A stretch of 64,000 nucleotides of DNA, taken from the NCBI GenBank assembly GCA_023460035.1, contig JAEWRN010000004.1, positions 62,001-126,000 on the forward strand, in the 5' to 3' direction. How positions within the stretch are numbered: position 1 is the stretch's first letter; each line of letters starts with the position of its first letter. The DNA comes from Bacillota bacterium. Lineage in GTDB: Bacteria > Bacillota > Clostridia > Oscillospirales > Ruminococcaceae. Under the pieces are notes generated by a model. It was given only the letters and a program-made list of their open reading frames with translations. It was not told the origin of the DNA and made no database searches. A program made the translations under genes and the position numbers. Of this stretch, positions 34,124 through 42,333 are shown piece after piece.

Positions 34124-34505
34124 CGATGTGTTCCTTCTCCTGCTTCTTTGCCGGGGCCCATGTTTTCAGCGCGCTTTGCAGTGCCGCGGCAAACGGCGCC
34201 GGTGTGTGCTCGGCAGGGCCGGGGCGGTCTTCAAATTCAGCCGCATCCAGTTCGCCAATTAAATCAAAATGCCGCGAAGTGGACCCCACTAAAAACACTT
34301 TGCCCCCGGCGCGTAAAATCAGCACCGCCCTGTCTGGGCCGGCGGCCATGCGCTCCAGCACTTCAATGCTTTTGCCCCCCGCTGCCCCGGTGCCAAACTT
34401 CGCACCCAGCCAGCGGCTGCACAGCCATGCCAGCAGCAGCACCACCAAAAACAGAAACAGGCCGCCCAGTACCGAAAGTATTGCCGACCCCTGCGATTGT
34501 GGCAT
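34116..34505 (-). CDS. fliO: Flagellar export protein FliO
   Basis: FliO is a small bitopic protein that helps FliP assemble. One transmembrane helix (about residues 10-30) is followed by a basic patch and a small beta domain (IEVLERMAAGPDRAVLILRAGGKVFLVGST). The C-terminus is charged and variable. The 129-residue length is typical. Position between cheY and fliP supports the call, since FliO is poorly conserved in sequence. Confidence 0.85.
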   Translation of the reverse strand: MPQSQGSAILSVLGGLFLFLVVLLLAWLCSRWLGAKFGTGAAGGKSIEVLERMAAGPDRAVLILRAGGKVFLVGSTSRHFDLIGELDAAEFEDRPGPAEHTPAPFAAALQSALKTWAPAKKQEKEHIDD

Positions 34506-34525
34506 CGTGGTTTCCCCCTAACCGG

Positions 34526-34888
34526 TCAATCCAGAATTTTGCCCACCGTCTGCAAAATGCGGTCGGTTTTGAACGGCTTTACAATAAAGTCCAGCGCGCC
34601 CAGCTGAATTGCCTCTACGACCATGGCCTCTTGCCCCATGGCGGAGCACATGACTACCTTTGCAGCGGCATCTTTGCCTTTGATGGCTTTCAGTGCCTGA
34701 ATACCGTCCATGTTGGGCATCGTGATATCCATAATCACAAGGTCCGGGTGTTCTTTATCATACAGCTCTACGGCCTGCGCCCCGTCCGGGGCCTCTACGA
34801 TCTCTGTGTAACCTGCCTTGGTGAGGCTGGTTTTGATGGTCATGCGCATAAAAGCCGCATCGTCGACAACCATGATTTTTTTGCTCAT
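34526..34888 (-). CDS. cheY: Chemotaxis response regulator CheY
   Basis: CheY carries the signal from CheA to the flagellar switch. The 120-residue receiver domain has acidic pair D9-D10, phospho-acceptor D54 (IMDITMPNMDG), a Ser in MCSAMGQ, and the conserved Lys in IVKPF. No output domain is attached. It lies between fliY and fliO, the usual Firmicutes position. ATG at 34888 follows AAAGGAG. Confidence 0.97.
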   Translation of the reverse strand: MSKKIMVVDDAAFMRMTIKTSLTKAGYTEIVEAPDGAQAVELYDKEHPDLVIMDITMPNMDGIQALKAIKGKDAAAKVVMCSAMGQEAMVVEAIQLGALDFIVKPFKTDRILQTVGKILD

Positions 34889-34935
34889 TGCTCAAAACTC
34901 CTTTAAGACTGTTCTGTGTAATAGGAACTCTTCGT

Positions 34936-36243
34936 TCACAGTGTTTCCTCTTTGAGGCTTTCCATCAGTTCTTTTGTACCAAGAATTTCCGTGATGCGCA
35001 CGCCAAAGTTATCGTCAATCACCACCACGTCGCCCCGGGCAAGCAGCCGCCCATTGACCACAATATCCACCGGTGCGCCTGCCTGCTTGTTCAGTTCGAT
35101 CACCGTGCCCTGCCCAAAATCCATAATTTCGCGAATTTTGCGCTTTGCCTTGCCGATTTCAACCGAAACATCCAGCGAAACCCCCATCAGCAGGTCCATG
35201 TTGCCGCCTGCATCCGGTGTGGGCGATGTTTGCGGCATAAACATGGGGAACTGTGTATTTTTTACATTCACCGGGTTTTGGCGCGGTGTCTGCTGCTGGT
35301 ATGCTTCGGCCTCCTGCGGGGGGTAGCCCTGCTGGTAAGGCGGGTAAGGCATGGGTGGGTAACCGTATCCATACCCATAAGGCGGGTAAGGCGGGTACCC
35401 TTGCTGGCCCTGCGGCGGGTAGCCCGGCATTGCCTGCTGCTGCAGGGGCATTTGCTCCTGCGGTGCAGCCGGTTGCGGCGCGGGCGCTGCTGCCGGAGGC
35501 GGCGCAGCGGCAGGGGCCTCGGCGGGTGCCGGCTCTGCATGCTTTACCGGTGGTTCTGCGGCCGGCGGCGTTTGCGCCGGCGTTGCCTGAGGTTGAATCT
35601 TTTGCATTTCTTCCTCCTGCCTGCCCATTACGGTGGAGACAATCTCTTTTGCCAGCGAAATTGTCATGATGCTGGCAAAACTACTGTCCATCACTTCATT
35701 AATTGTCAGCTGGAACGAGATACCCACAATCTCGCTGCCTTCGTCGATGTTCAGGGCATTTTGGTAGGTCTTGTCCCCCTCCACAATATAGGCTTCCGGC
35801 GTTGAAATATTGATGGGCCGGCCCAAAAACTCCGACAGTGCGGTGGCCGAAACCCCCATCATCTGGTTCATCACTTCCCCGGCGGCGCTCATGCTGAGCT
35901 CGTCAAACACAAAATCGTCACGCGGTGGTTCGTCATTCCCCATCAGCAGGTTTAAAATAACCTGCATGTCCTTTTGGCGGAAAATCATCATGTTGGCACC
36001 GCTGATCCCCTGGATGTAGTTGATTTTCACCATCATCGCCGGTTCCAGCGCCGCATAATCCAGACTGTGAAACTGCCGAATCTCTACCGTGGGTGTCGAG
36101 ATTACGACTTGTCTGTCCAACAATTTTGAAATCGCCGTCGCGGCAGAGCCCATACTGATGTTTAAGATTTCGCCAATTGTATCGACCTCTAGGCTGCTCA
36201 TGCCTTCCTGGCCTCCTAACTGTTGGTCTTGTTCTTCCCCCAT
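34936..36243 (-). CDS. fliY: Flagellar switch phosphatase FliY (FliN-type C-terminal domain)
   Basis: FliY forms the C-ring and dephosphorylates CheY-P. The CheC-like region has two phosphatase motifs of the form D/S-x3-E-x2-N-x22-P (DTIGEILN near residue 21 and SAAGEVMN near residue 118). Next comes a very long linker (about 218-328) rich in P, Q, A, G and Y, including repeated PPYG/YG units. The FliN/SpoA domain (about 348-430) closes the protein. The N-terminal LSQxEIDxLL CheY-P-binding peptide present in Bacillus FliY is not seen here. The start at 36243 overlaps fliM by 28 bases. Confidence 0.93.
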   Translation of the reverse strand: MGEEQDQQLGGQEGMSSLEVDTIGEILNISMGSAATAISKLLDRQVVISTPTVEIRQFHSLDYAALEPAMMVKINYIQGISGANMMIFRQKDMQVILNLLMGNDEPPRDDFVFDELSMSAAGEVMNQMMGVSATALSEFLGRPINISTPEAYIVEGDKTYQNALNIDEGSEIVGISFQLTINEVMDSSFASIMTISLAKEIVSTVMGRQEEEMQKIQPQATPAQTPPAAEPPVKHAEPAPAEAPAAAPPPAAAPAPQPAAPQEQMPLQQQAMPGYPPQGQQGYPPYPPYGYGYGYPPMPYPPYQQGYPPQEAEAYQQQTPRQNPVNVKNTQFPMFMPQTSPTPDAGGNMDLLMGVSLDVSVEIGKAKRKIREIMDFGQGTVIELNKQAGAPVDIVVNGRLLARGDVVVIDDNFGVRITEILGTKELMESLKEETL

Positions 36244-37244
36244 TGGATTCCCTCATTTCCGTTGCCCAAAATATGACTGAGCTTGATTGCTTTTTTCTGC
36301 CTGGACTCGCCAAGCTTTGCGGTCGACCACGGTATTTCGTTGACCTTGATCAAAATGTCATCATCCAGCGGCTTTGCAAGCGGGATCACGTCCCCCGGCT
36401 GCAGCTGCATGATTTCCCGTAGTTCCATTTTAAACTGATCAAAAATCGCCTCAACTTCGAGGTTCGACTCGCATACGTTTTCCAGCACGACACGGCGCTT
36501 GATCTCTTCTTTCTCCGGGTCTGGCCGCTTGTTGGGCCGTGCTGCTTTGGGGCTAAAACGGTCCACCACATCGTCCAAAAATTCGCCCGGGATGCAGATA
36601 CTCAGCGTGCCGTCCAGCTTATTGCCCAGCCGCACGCTCATCATGACAATGACCACAATGTCATCGGGTGAAAATATCTGCAGCAGCTGCGGGTTGGTTT
36701 CAATCCCAGCCAGAGAAGATTCGATTTCAAGATTATTCTCCCAGCTGTCCTGTATCCTCTGGGCAATCCGGTCATACACCTTGGTCAGGATTGCAAGCTC
36801 GATTTCGGTGTAATCCCGGTTCAGGCTTACCCCGGTACCCTGCCCTCCAAGCACCCGGTCAATGATGTAAAACCCGATCGAGGTGGACAAATCAAGCAGC
36901 ATCACTGCTTCGTCCAGCCCTTTTTCCTGCGGCTTCATATCAATCAGCCCCAAAAGAGCCATGTCGGACAGTGCGTTGTTGTATTCGTAAAACCGCTGCT
37001 CTTCTACCTGCAGCACCTCAATCTCACACACGGTGCGCAGCAGGCTGGAAAAGTACGAGGCAAGCATGCGGCCCAGTGTTTCGTGCAGACCGTTCAGCGC
37101 CTTCAATTGTTCTTTGGTGAACTTTTTTGGCGACTTGAAATCGTAGTCCCGTATTTTGCGCTCTTCCTGTTCTGTTGTAACCTCACCGGAACTCATTTTT
37201 TTCAGCAAGGCGTCTATTTGGCTTTGTGAGAGTTGCTCTGGCAT
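36216..37244 (-). CDS. fliM: Flagellar motor switch protein FliM
   Basis: FliM is the C-ring protein that binds CheY-P. The N-terminal binding peptide is clear (LSQSQIDALLKKM, residues 5-17). The middle CheC-like domain lacks the phosphatase residues, as usual, and the C-terminal SpoA domain begins near residue 255. The 342-residue length is standard. It directly follows motB by 18 bases; fliL, normally between them, is absent. Confidence 0.96.
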   Translation of the reverse strand: MPEQLSQSQIDALLKKMSSGEVTTEQEERKIRDYDFKSPKKFTKEQLKALNGLHETLGRMLASYFSSLLRTVCEIEVLQVEEQRFYEYNNALSDMALLGLIDMKPQEKGLDEAVMLLDLSTSIGFYIIDRVLGGQGTGVSLNRDYTEIELAILTKVYDRIAQRIQDSWENNLEIESSLAGIETNPQLLQIFSPDDIVVIVMMSVRLGNKLDGTLSICIPGEFLDDVVDRFSPKAARPNKRPDPEKEEIKRRVVLENVCESNLEVEAIFDQFKMELREIMQLQPGDVIPLAKPLDDDILIKVNEIPWSTAKLGESRQKKAIKLSHILGNGNEGIQWGKNKTNS

Positions 37245-37262
37245 TTTGACTGCTCCTCGCTT

Positions 37263-38177
37263 TTATTCTGTACCGCTTGCCGGTGGCTGCTGCGTTTCAC
37301 TTGCCGGCTGTGTCGGCTGTGAGTTTGCGGCGGCATCGGTCTGTGAGTCCGTTGGGGCATCCAGAATATCCAGTGCCCCGCCGCTTGCCGGAAATTTAGA
37401 CGGGTCAAACAGGCCTGAAAGCTGGGCTAACAGTTTTTGGTTTTCTTCGTCACTGCCCTCATCTTTGACAATCGTCATATCCACCCGGCGGTTCTGCTCT
37501 CTGCCCTCGGGGGTATCGTTTGTGGCGATGGGGTAGTTTTTACCGTATCCAATGGGCCGAAGCTTGCGTGGGTCGATGCCCTTTTGGTCTTCAAAGAAAA
37601 TTGCAATGTTACTTGCCCGTTCACCGGACAGTGTCCAGTCTGAAATTTTATAAGTGTCCGGGTTTGGCACCGACGCGGTGTGGCCGTTGATACTGACCAG
37701 GTAGATCTGATCTTCGATATTGTGCAGGCAATCGCCCAGCACGTTCAGCACATCATACGACCCGGGGCGCAAGGTAGCGCTGTCGGCATCGAAAAACACG
37801 TTGTTCTGAAACCGGATATACACCGCATTTTTGCCGCCGCGCGTGATGGTCACCGAGCCTTCCAGCCCTTGCTGCTCGACATAATTCTTGAGGTAATCAT
37901 ACAGATCGTCAAAGCTGACCGGCAGCACCTCGTCTACCTGCTCCTGCTGGTCGGAAGTGATTGATACAGAGGAACTGGTGTTGATATCTGCCGCAAGCTG
38001 TGAGGCGTCGAGACCCGACGTGGTCATCGCGTCCACAAACTGTTGCCACTTGGACGCATCTACCGATGAGAAACTGAATAAAAGCACAAAAAAGGTCAGT
38101 AGCAGCGTTACCATATCAGAATAGGTATTCATCCACGAGTCGCCGCTTTCTTCCTGACGCGGTTTTCGTTTCATCAA
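37263..38177 (-). CDS. motB: Flagellar stator protein MotB
   Basis: MotB anchors the stator to peptidoglycan and holds the ion-binding aspartate. The single transmembrane helix includes Asp21 (TYSDMVTLLLTFF). The OmpA-like peptidoglycan-binding domain (about residues 110-235) has VSINGHTAS and RRVDMTI. The C-terminal 60 residues are Q/P/T/S-rich and disordered. The 304-residue length is slightly above average. It is paired with motA with an 18-base gap. Confidence 0.95.
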   Translation of the reverse strand: MMKRKPRQEESGDSWMNTYSDMVTLLLTFFVLLFSFSSVDASKWQQFVDAMTTSGLDASQLAADINTSSSVSITSDQQEQVDEVLPVSFDDLYDYLKNYVEQQGLEGSVTITRGGKNAVYIRFQNNVFFDADSATLRPGSYDVLNVLGDCLHNIEDQIYLVSINGHTASVPNPDTYKISDWTLSGERASNIAIFFEDQKGIDPRKLRPIGYGKNYPIATNDTPEGREQNRRVDMTIVKDEGSDEENQKLLAQLSGLFDPSKFPASGGALDILDAPTDSQTDAAANSQPTQPASETQQPPASGTE

Positions 38178-38195
38178 GTTTCCTCCTTTCGCCGG

Positions 38196-39041
38196 TTATT
38201 TTTTACCCCGTTTGCCCTTTTTGCCCTCGGCTTCTTCCACGGCTGCCTCTGCGCCGGGCAAGCCTTTTTTCATCAGGAACCCGGGGATCAGCTGCGTCAG
38301 CTTCTCTTCAATAAACCGGGGGTTGTCGCCCGCCTGAATCGACTGCACGCCCTCTACGATAATCATCTTGCACAGGTATTCCTCTTCATGGCGCACCTTC
38401 AACTTGTTGGAAATTGGGGTGAACACCATGTTGGCAAGAATAGAACCGTAGAAGGTCGTGACAAGGGCCAGCGCCATTGCCGGGGCAATAGCATTGGGGT
38501 CATCCAGCTTTTTCATCAGGTTAATCAGGCCCATCAGGGTACCAATCATACCAAAGGCCGGCGAATAGGCAGAAGCCTTTTCATAAAACGCACGGTCCTG
38601 TGCGTGGCGCTCGTCGAGATATTCCAGTTCAGTTTCCAGCAGGTTTTTCACCTTTTCCGGGTCTACGGCATCCACGACCAGCATCATGCTGCTTTTTAAA
38701 AAGGCGTCTTTAGTCTCTTCCAGCTTGCTTTCCAGTGAAAGCAGGCCGTTGATACGCGCCTCTGTCGCAAGCTCTACGATGCGGGCAATGTATTCTTTGG
38801 GGTTGTATTTGGTAGGAAAAAAGATAATCTTTAAATGCTTTGGTATTTTGGTGAAGATGCTGATGGGGAACGAAAGCATCAGCGCAGACAACACACCGCC
38901 AAACACAACCGCGACGCTGCTGGGGTCCCAGAAGTTTTTCAGGTTCTCCATAATAAAAGCGCCGGTGCCGCTGTCGAACAAAATGCCGAACAATACGATA
39001 CAAACGCCAAAGGCCAACCCTAAAATTGACAATAAATCCAT
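38196..39041 (-). CDS. motA: Flagellar stator protein MotA
   Basis: MotA surrounds MotB in the stator ion channel. Four transmembrane segments are visible (about residues 2-22, 38-58, 150-170, 185-205). The conserved proline motifs SPAFGMIGTLMGLI and LVTTFYGSILANMVF are intact. The C-terminal tail is basic, with a GKKGKRGKK end. The 281-residue length is normal. It lies in the main operon between flbD and motB. Confidence 0.96.
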   Translation of the reverse strand: MDLLSILGLAFGVCIVLFGILFDSGTGAFIMENLKNFWDPSSVAVVFGGVLSALMLSFPISIFTKIPKHLKIIFFPTKYNPKEYIARIVELATEARINGLLSLESKLEETKDAFLKSSMMLVVDAVDPEKVKNLLETELEYLDERHAQDRAFYEKASAYSPAFGMIGTLMGLINLMKKLDDPNAIAPAMALALVTTFYGSILANMVFTPISNKLKVRHEEEYLCKMIIVEGVQSIQAGDNPRFIEEKLTQLIPGFLMKKGLPGAEAAVEEAEGKKGKRGKK

Positions 39042-39044
39042 TGC

Positions 39045-39266
39045 TTAATCATCCTCTTTAACCGGCCGGTTTGCCAGATAGGCCCCGACAAAAATCTTTC
39101 TGTGATAGTCAATCGACTTGTGAACTACCTCTTCCATCGATTCTTTGACTATGTGGATATTTCCGTTGGTTAAAAGGATTGTCGTATCTGGATTCTCGGA
39201 AATAGTCTCAATCAGGTCGCAATTCAGGGTAAATTGTTCTCCGCGCAATTTCGTCAATGTAATCAT
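39045..39266 (-). CDS. flbD: FlbD family flagellar protein
   Basis: This small protein of 73 residues, beginning MITLTKLRG and containing LNCDLIETI and the segment NGNIHIVKESMEEV, matches the FlbD (Firmicutes type) family found between flgE and motA. Its role is not well defined; it is unrelated to the Caulobacter activator of the same name. ATG at 39266 has AAAGGA 10 bases upstream. A very stable hairpin lies between it and flgE. Confidence 0.9.
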   Translation of the reverse strand: MITLTKLRGEQFTLNCDLIETISENPDTTILLTNGNIHIVKESMEEVVHKSIDYHRKIFVGAYLANRPVKEDD

Positions 39267-39297
39267 ACGCTCTACATCCTTTCTTTGTTCAAGGCCT

Positions 39298-39347
39298 GCC
39301 GCCACAGACAAACGGATATACACCGATATCCGCTTGTCTGCGGCGGC
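39298..39347 (-). repeat. Long inverted repeat between flgE and flbD (RNA hairpin)
   Basis: Left arm 39298-39319 and right arm 39326-39347 pair over 22 positions with only two A-C mismatches, around a 6-base loop. A second palindrome (GGCGACCATGGTCGCC, 39345-39360) is next to it. No T run follows, so this is not a standard terminator. It may stabilise the flgE message or reduce read-through within the operon. Confidence 0.75.
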
Positions 39348-39375
39348 GACCATGGTCGCCGTCGCCGCCAGTAAT

Positions 39376-41088
39376 TTAGCGCTTCAAGTTGATGAGTTCT
39401 TCCAGCATACTGTCTGATACGGTGATCAGGCGCGAGTTTGCCTGAAAGCCTCTCTGGGTGGTGATCATATCTGAAAATTCTTGAGACAGATCAACATTTG
39501 AAAGCTCCAGCGCACTGTTTTTCAGTGCCCCTGTACCATTTTCACCCGCAATCGTAACTTTGGGGGTGCCGGAGTTTGCCGTGCTGGTGTAGTAGCTGTT
39601 GCCCGATTGCATCAGGCCTTTTGGGTTGCCAAAAGTTGAAAGATCAATGCGCCCTAGCACCTGTTGCCCCGCAGAGGAAGTGCCAACGATAACACCGTTT
39701 GCGCCGATAGAAACACCGGTGAGGTTGCCGACATCCTGTGTGGTAAATTCTGTACCGCCGGTCAATGAAAAAGTGCCTTTGCCCCAGCCAAGGTTATGGG
39801 TAGGGGTACTGGCAGTCGCGGTGCCAAGGTCCACCACGCTGTTGTCACCATCGCCCGGCGTACTGCCGTCTGATTTGCCCAGCGCAATATTGATCTTGGA
39901 AGCATTGGGGTATGACATGGTAATTGTATCGTTGGCATCGCCACCGGTCTTGCTAAGTAAGACCGTGCTGGTACCGCTGGAAAGCTCGGCACGCTCTTCG
40001 GTCACATACCCTGTGTAGGTACCAGTGTCGGTTGCAACCTCCACCTTATACCTTGCAACATGGTTGTCTGCCGGGTCTGCGGCCCCTGTGACCGCTGCTT
40101 CATAGGTAACGGTGGATTTTGTGGCACCGCTGCCGGTAAATTTGAGCCCGGTCGAGTTGATTTTAAACCCGCCCAAAAAGCTGCCATCCGCCGAAATATT
40201 GACATTGGTTTTATCCAGTGTAATGCCGCCGCCCTCGTAGTCTGCGCTTGCCGTGTCAACGATTTGCGCACCGGTCAGCGTAGAACCACCGTTAAACGGA
40301 TCCGGGTCCAGCTTGAAGTTAAAAGTGCCGCCGGGGTGTGTACCTCCATTGGCCTCTGTAATGGCATCATTGATGGCGCTTTGCAGGTCACTCATGCTGC
40401 TGAACGACTCGTTGGCATTCAGTTTGATGTTGATGACCGAACTGGTGCTGTCCATCACAGCCTTCACGCGCTGCCCGTCCGGCAGGTCGGTCGCTTTGGT
40501 AAAGGTAAAGCCAATGTTGGCGGCTTTGGTCTGATTGGTGCTGGTGATGGTCAGCGTTTTGCCGCTGATTTCGCTTGACACGCTGGCCACACTGGCTTGC
40601 ACCGGGGCAACCTTGATTAATATTTTGCTGCTGCTGGCTGCCGTGCTGTCCAGCTTGCCGTCGGTGGCACTGGTGCCCAGCACAAAGTTGCCGTTCGAAT
40701 CAATCAGCGCGCCGGTGGCGGGGTCAATATCCAGCATACCGGCTTTGGTATAAAACGTGTTGCCGTCGGCATCCATCACCTGCAAAAAGCCCTCGCCTGT
40801 AATCGCGACATCCAGCGGGTTACCGGTGCTGCTCATTGCCGACTGGCCCATCAGCAGGTCGATGCTGGCGATCTGCGAGCCATAGCCCACCATCGACGGG
40901 TTAATGCCGCCGCGGGTCGCCGTGCCGGAAGAAGCACCGCGCAGTTGCTGGTAATACATATCACGGAACGTTGCGCGGCTGGATTTAAAACCATAGGTGT
41001 TGACGTTGGCAATATTATTGCCGATAACATCCATTCTGGTCTGGCTGGCTTTCATGCCGGCCACACCTGCATACATAGAACGTACCAT
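39376..41088 (-). CDS. flgE: Flagellar hook protein FlgE
   Basis: FlgE builds the flexible hook. The N-terminal D0 has the rod-hook signature NNIANVNTYGFKSSR (about residues 24-38) and the C-terminal D0 ends NSRLITVSDSMLEELINLKR. The middle (about residues 150-450) is an enlarged T/S/G-rich beta region forming the outer hook surface. The 570-residue length is at the upper end for Firmicutes. It follows the TIGR02530-type gene and flgD, and precedes flbD. Confidence 0.95.
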   Translation of the reverse strand: MVRSMYAGVAGMKASQTRMDVIGNNIANVNTYGFKSSRATFRDMYYQQLRGASSGTATRGGINPSMVGYGSQIASIDLLMGQSAMSSTGNPLDVAITGEGFLQVMDADGNTFYTKAGMLDIDPATGALIDSNGNFVLGTSATDGKLDSTAASSSKILIKVAPVQASVASVSSEISGKTLTITSTNQTKAANIGFTFTKATDLPDGQRVKAVMDSTSSVINIKLNANESFSSMSDLQSAINDAITEANGGTHPGGTFNFKLDPDPFNGGSTLTGAQIVDTASADYEGGGITLDKTNVNISADGSFLGGFKINSTGLKFTGSGATKSTVTYEAAVTGAADPADNHVARYKVEVATDTGTYTGYVTEERAELSSGTSTVLLSKTGGDANDTITMSYPNASKINIALGKSDGSTPGDGDNSVVDLGTATASTPTHNLGWGKGTFSLTGGTEFTTQDVGNLTGVSIGANGVIVGTSSAGQQVLGRIDLSTFGNPKGLMQSGNSYYTSTANSGTPKVTIAGENGTGALKNSALELSNVDLSQEFSDMITTQRGFQANSRLITVSDSMLEELINLKR

Positions 41089-41162
41089 AAAATTTCCCTT
41101 TCTGGGACTGCCCGTACCCTTCTGTCAGTCGGGGCACGGCTTGACACCCTTGCGAGGTCCAG

Positions 41163-41567
41163 TCAAAGAATTACAGTCCCATCAATATTTGTGATAACTT
41201 TTCCATTGAGCTCCCGCCCGTTTAAAGCGGTGATTACCGTGCTGTTTTTTGCACTGACAATAAAAGCAGAGCCGTCCATCAAAATCAATGCGTCGTCAAG
41301 GCCCTTGTCCCGCGCAAGCTCTACCCCCTGGCTCAGCTTTTCCAGCCCGTCCGGTGAAAGGGTAATCTCCCGCTGTTCCAGCCTGCCTGCCGCATGTTTG
41401 GAAAACGACAGCTCTACGTTGCGACTGGCCTGTTCTAGCGCCTGCTGGAAAGCAGAAGCGCCTTGCCCTGTAACAACTGTTTTATTGTCTGTGCCGTGCG
41501 TTTGAGGCGTCGGAAGCCCCGTCGTAACCGGTTGTATCATCCGGCTGCGAATCAGCAGGTCGTCCAT
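41163..41567 (-). CDS. Flagellar operon protein of the TIGR02530 family
   Basis: This 134-residue protein lies between flgD and flgE, the usual place of this small Firmicutes flagellar family. It has the recognisable SKHAAGRLEQREITLSPDGL stretch (about residues 56-75) and the region DALILMDGSAFIVSAKNSTVITA, recognised by ALILMDG and SAKNSTVITA. Its function is not established. No signal peptide or membrane segment is visible. The start is ATG at 41567. Confidence 0.85.
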   Translation of the reverse strand: MDDLLIRSRMIQPVTTGLPTPQTHGTDNKTVVTGQGASAFQQALEQASRNVELSFSKHAAGRLEQREITLSPDGLEKLSQGVELARDKGLDDALILMDGSAFIVSAKNSTVITALNGRELNGKVITNIDGTVIL

Positions 41568-41602
41568 ATCCTCACTCCTTTACAATCAAAATCCACTGCC
41601 GT

Positions 41603-42313
41603 TTATGCCTGTGCGGCATTTTCTACCACAAGAAGGTCGTCCAGCGGGTACCATGCATCATTGACATACAATTTGTAGGCATTACCCTCTGTTGAAACCT
41701 TTTCTACCGGCCCCGCAACTTTTTCTACCACCTTATTATCCTTGTCGCGCCGCTGTACCGTAGCGATTTTACCAATCAACGACAGCAGATAGGATGATTT
41801 TTGCACGTCTAACCCATTGTCTGTATCAGTGCTGGTGGTCGTACCGTCGTGTACTTCCATAATTTTTTCCAGCGAAAACTTTTTGCCGTTGACATAAATG
41901 GAGTACTCATTGTTGACCAACGAAACTTTTTGGATTGGCCCAGTCTCCTTTTGCAGTTCGCCAGAAACCGAAATATTGGCGGCCGTGACGTTTTTGCCTA
42001 CCAGTGACATCACATAATTGGTTTTCATATAGCTGCTCAGTTCTTCCATCTGCTGCATCGTCGCAAACTGTGCAAGCTGCGTCACATATTCGGTATTGTC
42101 CACCGGGTTCATGAAGTCCTGGTTTTTCAACTGCGAAACCATCAAGGTAAGAAAATCATTCACTGAAAGTGCTTTCTCTTTCTCATCGGTAAACACGGCG
42201 TTCCAGTTGTTTGTGGTACCGCTGGTGTTGCTGGTGCCGCTGGCCGCGTCGGTGCCATCCGTAAGGCGGCTCGTCCACTGGTCACGGTAGCTGCTGCTGA
42301 TGCTGTCAACCAT
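41603..42313 (-). CDS. flgD: Flagellar hook scaffold protein FlgD
   Basis: FlgD caps the growing hook and is discarded when it is complete. The N-terminal signature is clear: FLTLMVSQLKNQDFMNPVD followed by YVTQLAQFATMQQMEELS (residues about 42-85). The second half contains two small beta repeats that both begin with a Y-x-x-S-L-x-G-K pattern. The 236-residue length is typical. It sits between fliK and the TIGR02530-type gene. Confidence 0.94.
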   Translation of the reverse strand: MVDSISSSYRDQWTSRLTDGTDAASGTSNTSGTTNNWNAVFTDEKEKALSVNDFLTLMVSQLKNQDFMNPVDNTEYVTQLAQFATMQQMEELSSYMKTNYVMSLVGKNVTAANISVSGELQKETGPIQKVSLVNNEYSIYVNGKKFSLEKIMEVHDGTTTSTDTDNGLDVQKSSYLLSLIGKIATVQRRDKDNKVVEKVAGPVEKVSTEGNAYKLYVNDAWYPLDDLLVVENAAQA

Positions 42314-42333
42314 TCACTTTGCCCTCCTTTCGG

